DNA of 64,000 nucleotides, from NCBI GenBank assembly GCA_024516035.1, contig CM044964.1, forward strand, positions 16,332,415-16,396,414. The letters run 5' to 3'. Position numbers and translations under genes: made by a program. Each line of letters begins with the position of its first letter. Position 1 is the stretch's first letter. This DNA comes from Bactericera cockerelli. Lineage: Eukaryota; Arthropoda; Insecta; Hemiptera; Triozidae. The notes under the pieces are model-generated. The model had not been told where the DNA came from, did not search any database, and worked only from the letters and a program-made list of their open reading frames with translations. Shown here piece by piece: positions 34,398 through 43,993 of the stretch.

Positions 34398-34544
34398 GTT
34401 ATGCTTACATTGGAGATTTTCACTAATTTTTTAAAGAAATAAAGGGACTCATTGCTTATTCTTTGATTGTATTATTTTAATTACTAGTCTTCTTATAAAT
34501 TTACACTCTTTCATAAAAGTCCTAGGCAACGTCTCTTTCACATC

Positions 34545-34680
34545 ATGAGTCATTCGAAAAAGTGGCTTTTGTCCTGATTCACTGGAAACCTACAAACCAC
34601 CCACTCACATAAACCTCACACAGCCAGGATGGTTCGGGAATAGCCAGCATCATGAGGGATATAACTTCAGTGGTAACCAA
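34545..34680 (-). repeat. Core-domain SINE fragment
   Basis: The plus strand shows GGAAACCTACAAACCACCCA, ATAAACCTCACACAGCCAGG and GGGAATAGCCAGCATCATGAG, a diverged core of family F or E. Confidence 0.55.
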
Positions 34681-34794
34681 ACAAAACATCGCTGGAGTGC
34701 TTTACTATAATTAGTTTAAAGCCTGTTTCCAAAGAGCTGGGTGTCATAAAGGGAACCTATGCATGTGCAACTTTTGCTCTTTGCCAGAATAGAC

Positions 34795-34872
34795 TTTAAT
34801 AGCTCGATCGATGAGACCGCGAATGTGTGACATGAAGGTCGTTGGTTCAAGTCCCAAATATGGATGATTTCC
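34795..34872 (+). repeat. tRNA-like SINE head (family D-like)
   Basis: AATAGCTCGATCGATGAGAC, then GGTTCAAGTCCCAAATATGG, resembles the family D head but the tail differs. Confidence 0.5.
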
Positions 34873-34874
34873 GT

Positions 34875-35335
34875 AAGGCGGCTTTGATCAACACAAAGAC
34901 GTCATAACCTTCTAACCTTTCAATAGAGAGGTTAGTTGATGGCATCGTTGATATTCAAAATTATCTATCACTTGCTATGCGAGGATAAATAATCTTCAAA
35001 CAGCAGCTTTCCATCAGTTATATGTTGTTCTGATGTATCTACATAAATATGTATACGTACATCGAGAACAAAATCTTCTTTTTCTGTTTATACTGTTTAT
35101 TTTAACTATAATACTTAATTTATATGTAACTATTAAAAACTTATCATATTTGAGTGAATAACTATGGAATATCACAATAAATTACACAATCTATAGCTTT
35201 CCATAAATCTTGTGTGAAGTCTGAACTATTTTTTTTTTTTTTTAATTCCTTTATTTATTACATTATAATTCATTATATTTTTACAGGTTTTAAAATAATA
35301 GAATTGTACCCTGCAAGTCCGAAAGCTATTTTTAT
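34875..35335. other. AT-rich non-coding sequence
   Basis: No feature is supported here apart from T-runs near 35230. Confidence 0.4.
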
Positions 35336-36010
35336 AGTTTTACTTCCGAGAAATTTCTAATATTAGAAATCGGAAGTATTGTGTTCGTTTTTGTAAAAAA
35401 AAATATTTTTTTGCTCCGATTTCAACTTTTTTCATATTTCTGGACGTTTCATAACCTCCTGAGCAAATTTGGTTTTGTGTCTGTCTGTCGGTCCGTCGGT
35501 CTGTCGGTCTGTCGGTCTGTCTGTCGGTCTGTTAAAACGATTCCTTGTAACGCGCAAATCTCGGAAACTACTCGACCGATTTTGATGAAATTTTGCACAC
35601 ATCTAGGAGACATTCTGCAGATGGTCCCATTTTAAATTCATCGAATTCGTACTAGCGGTTCTTGGTGAAAGAGACCATGCGCCTGACCACTAACTTTTTA
35701 CTTAAACGCTGATATCTCGTGAACGGTACACTCGATTTTAATGAAATTTTGTATGGTTATGCATATTATTATTTTACATAGGTTTTTTATATTTATTTTT
35801 AAATTAATTATAATTTGACTCTGATATTTAAGAAAATCCAAAATTTTGGACAAAGAAGTCAAAAAATAAGGACCACGACTTGCCGATACAGAATTTTTTG
35901 TAGAATCTAGAATGTATAAAAAACAATATTCTACCATATAAAAGAAATTTGAAGAAAATCGATTAAGCCGTTTTAGAGATACAAGTAATTTTCTAAAAAA
36001 ATCTCAAATT
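35336..36010 (+). repeat. Dispersed repeat with (GTCT)n and 'CTACTCGACCGATTTTGATG' motif
   Basis: It starts with a small hairpin (ACTTCCGAGAAATTTCTAAT then its near-complement GGAAGT), then (TCTGTCGG)n at 35478-35535. The phrase CTCGGAAACTACTCGACCGA + TTTTGATGAAATTTTGCAC follows. This phrase is common in dispersed repeats of arthropod genomes (general knowledge). The 3' part (35798-35990) recurs inverted at 42340-42545. No coding is supported and the class is unresolved. Confidence 0.6.
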
Positions 36011-36349
36011 TGGCACGTGTTTACAATGTGAAGCAATCACGAGGAAGTATTGTGTCCATAATTGGCAGTGTTTTTTATATTTTTCTACTGCACATGTTAA
36101 GTCGTGGCGTTACATATTTGTAACAGTGAACTTTCTGTGGCCATAGGTTGAACCGACTATTATGAATCACTAAAAACGTGTTATATGAGTACTATTATAT
36201 TGTTTTTAATATTAAAAAGAAATCTGCTGACACGTGTTTCGTGTTACATAAATATATGAAACGCCAGTACTTAAAGGGTTAATTAAAAAAACTGTGTTGA
36301 GAATATCAGGTATGTATTCTAACATTGACCCTACCCTGTTTGTTGCCAG

Positions 36350-36456
36350 GAACAAGAGTCGAAGCGTGGACCATGGCTTCGCCAGCCCATTTGACCTGGA
36401 CTCCCTGCGCTCCAAAGTGGAAGGCCGGTTCGAGTCTGTCGACAAACTACACTCAG
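36350..36456 (+). CDS. Candidate internal exon B of an unidentified host gene
   Basis: A 107-bp GC-rich island in AT-rich sequence is bounded by a strong acceptor (CCCTGTTTGTTGCCAG|G) and donor (CTCAG|GTAAGAG). One base completes the split Arg codon from exon A; then 35 codons are open, encoding NKSRSVDHGFASPFDLDSLR followed by SKVEGRFESVDKLHS, and one base remains. The opening KSRSVD is Ser/basic, and the second half (DSLRSKVEGRFESVDKL) looks helical and charged. The protein is not recognised. The phase joins exactly to 41418. Good splice sites on both sides and in-phase joining are my main evidence. Confidence 0.65.
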
Positions 36457-36539
36457 GTAAGAGATCCCATCTCCCATGCAGCTTTGTTTCCATAAGAAAA
36501 GTGACACACTATTGACGTCAATAAGAAAAAAAGAAAGAA

Positions 36540-36688
36540 AAGTTATCATATTTGTGTTAATTACTTTCGTGATATCATAACTACTCAAACTCGCTTTATT
36601 AAATCTACGCTGAAACCGGGACTTGAACCACCGACCTCCAGGTTACAAGTCCGCTGCCTTATATCGATCAAGCTACTGAGGTCGGTTA
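36540..36688 (-). repeat. Short SINE, family D
   Basis: The plus strand shows ACTACTCAAACTCGCTTTAT, CGGGACTTGAACCACCGACC and ATCAAGCTACTGAGGTCGG. It lies in the intron about 85 bp after exon B. Confidence 0.75.
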
Positions 36689-36830
36689 TTGACGTCAATA
36701 TAGTACACCGTGGTTTAAAACTCACAAGGCGAACTTAAATTGGTGTGACGAAGTTTTTTTTTTACAATTTACAAAGTTTACAGGTTAGTTCTGAATTTCG
36801 TCAATTTAAGCTGCGTCCCGACCGGTGTTC

Positions 36831-37062
36831 AACACTGTTTCCTGCAGTGTGGACGTGTTGATCAACACTGTTTCCTGCTGTGTGGACGTGTTGATCAACA
36901 CTGTTTCCTGCAGTGTGGACGTGTTGATCAACACTGTTTCCTGCAGTGTGGACGTGTTGATCAACACTGTTTCCTGCAGTGTGGGCGTGTTGATCAACAC
37001 TGTTTCCTGCAGTGTTGATCAACACTGTTTCCTGCAGTGTGGACGTGTTGATCAACATGTTG
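36831..37062. repeat. 33-bp minisatellite, about 7 copies, with palindromic junctions
   Basis: Units begin at 36831, 36864, 36897, 36930, 36963, 36996 and 37020; the sixth is shortened to 24 bp. Each unit has AACACTGTTTCCTGCAGTGT and ends GGACGTGTTGATC. Unit junctions create the perfect palindrome GTGTTGATCAACAC. Because 33 is a multiple of three, open frames run across it on both strands, but they are repeat peptides, not genes. Confidence 0.95.
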
Positions 37063-37149
37063 ATCAACAATTTTTTGAGTTGAACGCAACCCGATTCAAG
37101 GCTTTGTATTATTATTTTTATACAAAGTCACAGTCCGCGCTTATACACA

Positions 37150-38575
37150 CATACGTACACAAATTATATATATACATGATTGAAGACGTTCATCGTTGCG
37201 ATGCTGTCTAGCTCTGAACTCCTCTTCGTCCACATAGGCCCCTGAGATGACTGAGCAGTCCAGCCCTGGATCTGCATTGTCTGCTGCAAACAGGACAGGT
37301 CAGCTCGTCAATTGGTGGTGGAAATGTTGATTGTGTGGCAATGTTGAGACAGGGTGAAGTTTGATTTGGACCTACTGGGGTAAGTCTGACGGGTTTTATT
37401 GATGTTGGTACAGTTTCTGAGTGGCGATGTCTTAGATGGCTGGTAGCTCCAGCTTTAGATTTTGATGAGTGGCCACATTGTTCGCAGATAAGTGAGTTGT
37501 TTGGTGGTGGGAGCTGATCCTTGTGTGTTTGTGTCAAATGGGAATTCACATACTGGCGTCCTTTTCTTCCTTGGCGTTTGAATTCGCATAGGGGGCATTT
37601 CCATTCGAACTTATCTTCTTCTAGGTGTTGGGCTTCTCTTTTCTGTGATGCATCTTGTATGTGTTGGTCATGCGCTTTTTGGATGTTTTCATTGATTTTA
37701 GTTCGCCATAGGTTTCTATCCGCAGCTTTGATTCTCCAGTCTTTTTCGTCAATGGTAAGTAGTTTGAGGTCATTTTTGATAAGATCAGACCAGCGCTTCT
37801 TTGGTTTTTGCTGGGGGTGACAACCTTCAGTGAGTTGAGAAAAGGCAACTTTATGAGTTATGCGGTCGGGTGGCATACGGCTGACATGTCCTGCCCAGCG
37901 AAGACGTCTGACACGGATGAGTTCGTCAACTTTTAGCATGTTGGTACGTTGATATACGACTTCATTCGGCACCATGTCCTTCCAGCTGATTCCTGCTATT
38001 GTTCTAAGGCATCTAGTATGGAATGCATTTAGCTGTTGAGTCTGATATGCCTTTAAGGTCCAACATTCAGAGGAGTACAAGAGGGTACTTAATACGATGG
38101 TGTTGTATACCTGAATTTTCGTTTTGAGACTCAGATGGTGCGGTTTCCATACTCGGTTGTATAATCTGGCAAAGGCTTGGGTTGCAGCGTTTATTCTATT
38201 TCTGACTTCACAATTCAAGTCACCATTGTTTGTTATCAGACTTCCAAGGTATTTAAATGAGTTGACTTCTTTGAGTGGATTGCCATTGATATGAATAATA
38301 GCTGGTAGAGTATTGACAAACATTACTTCGGTTTTATTGATGTTGACATTTAGTCCAAAAGTCTTAGCTGCATTTACAAAAGCTGTTACAAGTCTTTGGA
38401 GTTCTTCAGGTGTTTTGGTAACGAGGGCAGCGTCATCTGCAAACATTAATTCTCCGACGTGGGCAGATTTAACTTTTGAAGTGGACTGAAGGCCTCTTTT
38501 ATTAAACATGTTAGTGTCGCTGCGGTAGACTAGGTTCACACTGTCTTCATTTGTTTCTTTAACTATATACATACA
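37150..38575 (-). mobile_element. 5'-truncated LINE (non-LTR retrotransposon)
   Basis: The element holds the C-terminal half of a reverse transcriptase frame and a short 3' untranslated region that appears to end near 37150 (TCATGTATATATATAATTTG on the minus strand). The 5' end stops abruptly beside a (CATA)n stretch at 38566-38580, as expected for incomplete reverse transcription. I could not define a target duplication, so the edges are approximate. Confidence 0.8.
37208..38572 (-). pseudogene. Reverse transcriptase, C-terminal part, with zinc-knuckle tail
   Basis: The 454-codon open frame lacks the endonuclease and the first part of the RT fingers and palm. It retains the catalytic FADDAAL motif (about residue 45), GLNVNINKTEVM (motif D region) and FKYLGSLI (thumb border). 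The typical LINE thumb and connection phrase LRWAGHVSRMPPDR is at about residue 225. The C terminus has three cysteine/histidine modules: CPLCEFK...H...H, CEQCGHSSKSKAGATSHLRH and CPVCSRQCRSRAGLLSHLRG. Such tails occur in several LINE clades related to RTE/CR1/Jockey; I do not assign a clade. The frame has no stops, so the copy is probably not very old, but it cannot be autonomous. Confidence 0.85.
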
Positions 38576-38599
38576 TACATACTTAAGTATATAAATTAT

Positions 38600-41417
38600 T
38601 TAGTAGTACATAGATATGCAACCTACCGTGGTACCCGTGCTTTTATACGCTGCCTTGTTTTAAATACTAGCGGGCCCTGGCTCAGTTCTTGTGACATTAA
38701 CTAAACTTCTTGTGAAGGTGGGAATTCCTCGTCGCAACTGCATAGAGTCCCCAACTATTCGATTGTTTTAAGAATGAGAGGTTCAGGAGGATATGGTAGA
38801 ATTATTTACTACACGATAAATAATTGATAAAAAATAGGACATCCTCTCATCCCCTTTTAATACGCCCTCGAAGTAGCACGCACTTTGGGAAAGTCCAAGA
38901 CAGAAAAAGGTTACAATATTCTACGCCGTGGAAAAACGATGTGGGAAACTCCACCGAATGTTCTCTCCAGGCGAGGAAGGCTCTCACAGTTTCAGAAAAC
39001 TGCCGCTAGAGTGCGCAACTACATCAAAAATCTAGGAACTTCATTTCCCCTACTGTAATTTTTCTGAAAATTTTGATGGAAGGGATAGGAAAGCATCGAC
39101 CTCATTGTATGTTGGATGGACGGGTGGGGAGAGTAGGAAGTTGACTAAAGCGAGGTAGGGGAAGTAGGGGAGTTTATTAGCTGAAGGCTGAAGACTCACG
39201 TGGCGGGATACTCAGCAAGCGGTGGAAACTTGTCTCGAACTTTTGATTCCTATTGTTGAGTTTTACGTGTGGACTGTAACGATTATTTGATTTTTGGCTG
39301 ATTATAATATCTTATGTGTCATATTTTTCGATATCTTTTTGGTGAAAAATATAAATGTTTTACTTTCTTTCAGGTCATACTATTGCTTTCTTGTTGATTT
39401 GTTTAGGTAAAAATAAATTAACTCTTCTTAAGTACATTGCATCTCGAGCAATCTCTGCCATCAAACCTCTCGACAAATGCTTAGTTTTTATGATAAATAC
39501 CAAGGTTTGATATACGGTAATACCATTCAATAATAATCAAAAATAATAATGAAATTTGTAGTTTGGATATGAAATTTTGAGTTAGTTCTTCAAACAATTT
39601 ATGTTCTTTATTGACTTTCTTTATCAATCGGGATTAATCTATGCAGTACAGTCAAATAATACGTTTTTTGATCATTTTGTTGCACGCTGTCGATTTTGAT
39701 CGTTGAAATTTTTGGGATTTCTCAAAGAACATGCACTCATTTTCTTTATCATGGTATTCTATTGATAGATCTTGTATAAGGAATGGACATAAAAAAACCC
39801 CCCTATCAAAATTAATCGGACACTTTGTAACATCGAGCTTAAAGTTAAAGACTTTTGCATAAATATTACAATATGTTCGATAATTTTACACTTATACAAA
39901 TGTATACTGAGGTTTAGTCAGAAAATAGGCTATACTGCTAGAAAATGATGTTTTTCACGTGTGAAATAATCGCGCCACTTTATCGCAAATGTCCTCGGCT
40001 TAAAATTTCGAGGGTTTTCCAGGAGGAAAAGCGGAGAATCCAGGGTGAAGAGGGAAATATTCAGAAAAGATTAACAGGGATTTTCCCTTGTATATTGTAA
40101 AGGGAATTATTTCAAGGAAAAGCCTATGGAAAAATTACTATAGCATATCTACTATTGACAGTAATTTTCCACTTATAAAGTGATACGAAAAATCAATTCT
40201 TACTTTCGATTAAAGGTTTAGAAAAAGTTTATCAATTTCGCCCTATATGTCTGTTTTTGTAATTCAGAATTCAAAGAGTAAAAGAATAAATGGAAGTTTC
40301 CCATTTATTCTTTTTCGGTACATATTTCTTCCCATCTCAAAAGACTTCTTTCCTCGTTGAAAATCCCTGACTCCTCTGAAAGCACTCCCCTCTGCAGAGT
40401 GTAATATTTCCCCGTCTTTTTTCCCTCCACAAACTTCGCACGAAAAAACGGGAGGCATTTCTCAGTCAGCTGATGGTGTTTGTAAAAAAAAAACAAGAAT
40501 ATTCCAAATGTAAAAGAATTTTCCTTCAAAAGATTCATGGCCTGATAAAGTCGGTCAGTTTTTCAATTTTTAATTTATTTTGGCACTAAATGTGAAAACT
40601 TTACTTGTTTTAAAGAACTTTTTCACGAATATTTACATGTTCTTCTTTTTTTACGAGAAATACTAGTAAAATTCTCCTCGTGGGAGGCAATTTTTCTGTA
40701 AAAACACCTGATTTTTTTCCACAATTTTTATCAGATAATCAAAAACCTGACTACCTTACTGTCCTGATTGCTCCAATTTTTCTTAGAAAGACTATTAGAA
40801 TATCCTGTACATATCTCGTAGAGTAAATGAAGATAAACCCCTGGGACAATCAAAGACTGTTCTCAACATGTGCAATTGGAATTTGTAAATTCGTGAAAAG
40901 TGTTTATTTTTGTACGGTGTGAAATTTTCTTCCTAAGTGTGAAATACATTGAAAATTCTGCTATCTCTCGTCGTCTTTTGGTGCCTGGAGGCTCAATTTT
41001 CAATGGCTCATTGTTTTGTAGTCCTAATGAGAACAAAATTTTATCAAATTATCTGAATGTGTGAACTGCCTTCTGAATAGTTTTGTTATAAAATTTATAG
41101 TCTTGCAAGCTCAAAGATAATAGTTAATTAATTCACTCAAATTTAAAATATTTCCTGTCTTACACTTTTGCCCGAGTTCCAGAATTTTCTCAGTGTTCAA
41201 ATAATTCAAATCATTTCTTCGAGTTGTTTCTAACCTGGGGTCGGTTGATTGAAAAGTGCATTTTGTATTGAGGACGGGAGAGTGATTTTGAAAAGTGAGA
41301 AATAAGAACTGTAGGTTTCCAAGAGTAAAATAAAAAGTGTTCTTATAAAAAGTGCGAAATACAAGACTTTTAGGAAATTCAGATGCATATAGTTTCGCTA
41401 CAAAGGCCCGATTTTAG
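38600..41417. other. Intronic sequence between exons B and C
   Basis: Mostly AT-rich with no clear element. Positions 38880-39050 are GC-richer and open in one frame (reading ...NILRRGKTMWETPPN...) but without convincing splice sites. Positions 40000-40560 contain many GGAAAA/TTTTCC motifs. No gene is supported. Confidence 0.4.
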
Positions 41418-41515
41418 AATACTCAAGATTAGCACGAGGGGACCAAAGACCATTCGGCACTCGGGAGGAAACTGAAAGAGCTGACTATGGGAGAGAGGCT
41501 TCACACAGAAGGACG
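41418..41515 (+). CDS. Candidate internal exon C of an unidentified host gene
   Basis: A 98-bp segment after CCCGATTTTAG| and before the donor GGACG|GTAAGAA. Two bases complete the codon left by exon B (G+AA, Glu). The following 32 codons are open, reading YSRLARGDQRPFGTREETER then ADYGREASHRRT, and end on a codon boundary. The other two frames contain stops. The peptide is charged and Arg/Glu-rich, consistent with a disordered region. Acceptor quality is moderate. Function unknown. The next exon would start in phase 0 and I did not find it in the window. Confidence 0.5.
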
Positions 41516-41599
41516 GTAAGAAAAAGTTATTTGAAGTAGCTCGATCTGAAATAATATTAAATTAGGTGATTAGTTTTTATGGTGTTCTTCAGAACAGGG

Positions 41600-41705
41600 G
41601 TTTTACCCTCCAATTGCTTGGAATCGTATCGGTTACCCTCAATAACCTCACCCAGTCTTGGTCTGGCTGGGAAATTCCAGCCTCACGTGTTTTTTAATTC
41701 ATAAG
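41600..41705 (-). repeat. Core-domain SINE fragment (family E)
   Basis: The plus strand shows GGGGTTTTACCCTCCAATTG, TAACCTCACCCAGTCTTGG and GGGAAATTCCAGCCTCACGTG, matching the core of the SINEs at 30385 and 57586 in reverse. Confidence 0.65.
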
Positions 41706-42339
41706 TAGCAGAATTTTTCTGTTTCCAAACCAGGGATTGAATTCAAGATCTCTGAACCACGGAGTCTGGTATCATAATAAAGTCGAACCTGGATAAAGGA
41801 TAACTGGATATTCACAACAGAATCCTCTATATAAAAGAACAAATTCCAGATTCAATTTAAACTCTTTATAAGAAAAATTCTGGATATAAGAGGAAAATTC
41901 TGTCCTTTGAGTGTTCTGCATATCAAACATTCTTTACTTGGCGGTTCTTCACTTAATGCGTTTATTTTTGACAATGGTCGAAACTAAAATTTTATTAACA
42001 CAAAACCAATTTTTTTCTCGAAAATCCTACAAACTCATTTTATCTAGTAGTTAAAAGCTATACGAAGGTGTTAGAGAACCTGATTCAGTTGGAGTGAGAT
42101 ACTGCCGGCACTTTAACTACTATTAACGAGTATTTATTATATATGCGCCTTCATTAATGTTGTATATGCAATGTGCATTAAGTGAAGCTATAATTTCTAC
42201 TTTTCAAAATACCTAGATCCATGTGCATTGTTGATTAAATCAACCAACTTTATACACAATAAAACCCCGAATGGCCGTGCTTAATCAGGCTGTTAGTGAC
42301 TTTGCACTCCACCCCTAACCTAATGTATTGTGTACCTTG

Positions 42340-42545
42340 ATCTAATTCAAAATCTCCAAAACCGCTTTAACCGATTTTATTTAAATTTATTTTAAATAGC
42401 AGAATACTAGGTATTTTTCCTACTTACATTCTATACTCTACAAAAAATGCTGTATCGGCAAGTCGAATGCCTCATTTTTTTCACTTTTTTGTCAATTGAA
42501 TTTGGATTTTCTTAAATATCATAAGTCGACAAAATTAAAGAGTTC
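42340..42545 (-). repeat. Fragment of the 35336 repeat, inverted
   Basis: ATGCTGTATCGGCAAGTCG, TTTGGATTTTCTTAAATATC and AAAACCGCTTTAACCGATTT are the reverse complements, in reverse order, of blocks at 35805-35980. The CACTA element begins 70 bp further on. Confidence 0.65.
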
Positions 42546-43000
42546 TTTTGCTAACTCTTGAACGAGGTAACTAAGTTTTTTTTTATCTTGATGACTCCAT
42601 CAATCAAATATTGAATACACGGTGAAAAACCAACTGCGAAATTTAACATAGTATTGTGATTAATTAAACATACGGGGGACCCTTACAAAGTTAGCATACG
42701 CGATATTTTCGACTTTAGCATAAAGTGGTTAGCATAGTTTATGCTAACGAAATTTGTCAAAAGTCGTGACGTCATAGTTGTGACGTCATTACTTTTATGC
42801 CAACGGATGTATAAAGTTATGCTATTGTTCAATTCAATTCAATTCATTGATAGCATAATAACATGTTTAACTTGCATAGTCTATGCTCTGAATTTCATTT
42901 GTTTAACATAACATTATACGTATCTTAGCATAAAGTAATTCGCCTATCATAAAGATTATGCATACTTGCTGTGTCATTTTCATACCAGTATACGAAGTAA

Positions 43001-43313
43001 GCATAGTGTTATGCTAACTGTTATGCGAAGTAGGCATACTGTTAAAAACCGCATGCTAACGTTGGCATAGTGTTATGCTAACTGTTATGCGAAGTAGGCA
43101 TACTGTTAAAAACCGCATGCTAACGTTGGCATAGTGTTATGCTAACTGTTATGCGAAGTAGGCATACTGTTAAAAACCGCATGCTAACGTTGGCATAGTG
43201 TTATGCTAACTGTTATGCGAAGTAGGCATACTGTTAAAAACCGCATGCTAACGTTGGCATAGTGTTATGCTAACTATTATGCAAAGTAGGCATAACAATA
43301 TACGAACGTTGGT
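43001..43313. repeat. 64-bp tandem array in left subterminal region
   Basis: Four essentially identical units (43001, 43065, 43129, 43193) and a diverged partial fifth from 43257. Each has GCATAGTGTTATGCTAACTG, TTATGCGAAGTAGGCATACT and AAAAACCGCATGCTAACGTTG. The near-identity implies recent expansion. Confidence 0.95.
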
Positions 43314-43411
43314 ATGGTCACTATGCGACCCTTGGCATAGTGACTATGCTAACGTTGGCATAGTCACTATGCCAACGTTCGCATATTCAATATGCGAACG
43401 TTCTCATAGCA

Positions 43412-43476
43412 GTATGCAAAAGTATGCATACAGCTATACGTATGATACGTATAGCTGTATGCATACTTTTGCATAC
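43412..43476. repeat. 65-bp perfect palindrome
   Basis: 32-bp arms around a single G at 43444. The left arm reads GTATGCAAAAGTATGCATAC then AGCTATACGTAT, and the right arm is its exact complement. It can extrude as a cruciform. Confidence 0.9.
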
Positions 43477-43684
43477 AGCTATACATATACCTATGTATTT
43501 GAATGTACAGAAATTTGCAGGATAGCCTCCGACTAAGTGCATAAATATTTTGCACTCGGACGGAAGTCATCTACATGCATATTCCTAGTCATACAAAGTC
43601 ATAGGATATATGTATTGCCCTATGTGTGGAAAATGAAGAAGAATTCAATTATTCAAGTAAATATAATGTACAACACATTACACT

Positions 43685-43800
43685 CTTTATTTACAGAAAT
43701 TACACTTTAAGTTTACAGAAATTACACATTAACAATTTTTAAATTTACAGAAATTACACATCAACAACTTTTTATTTGCAGATATTACACTATATATACA
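43685..43800. repeat. About 40-bp tandem repeat and possible polyadenylation signal
   Basis: Three to four imperfect units containing TTTACAGAAATTACACATTAA lie downstream of the transposase stop. On the minus strand AATAAA is found at 43691-43686, about 300 bases after the stop codon, and could serve as the 3' end signal of the transposon transcript. Confidence 0.5.
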
Positions 43801-43993
43801 GTTAAGAAAAAATACAACTTATATGTTACATTATCAGGGAGCGGTAAAATGGGGTAATAGAAACAGTCAGGTGTCTTTCAGGTATATTAGTATACCTTTA
43901 TTACGTATACTCTGTACAGATGAACCTGTATAGCTCTTAGATCACCAGACAGTTAACAGTTATATCATTTATAAAGTTTACAGTTATGCCTAC

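Larger units (their letters stand above)
42618..43570. repeat. Left subterminal repeat region of the CACTA element
   Basis: Dozens of TATGCTAA/TTAGCATA, GCATAGT and TATGCGAA motifs in both orientations. It includes the 64-bp array (43001-43313) and the hairpin at 43412-43476. These are candidate transposase-binding sites by analogy with subterminal motifs of plant CACTA elements. Confidence 0.75.

Noticed and set aside
36801..37211. Possible CRISPR array (regular 33-bp repeats)
   Set aside because: There are no unique spacers; units abut directly, and the setting is a eukaryotic genome.
38880..39050. Extra host exon between exons B and C
   Set aside because: It is open and GC-richer but lacks a credible acceptor and donor, and exons B and C already join in phase without it.
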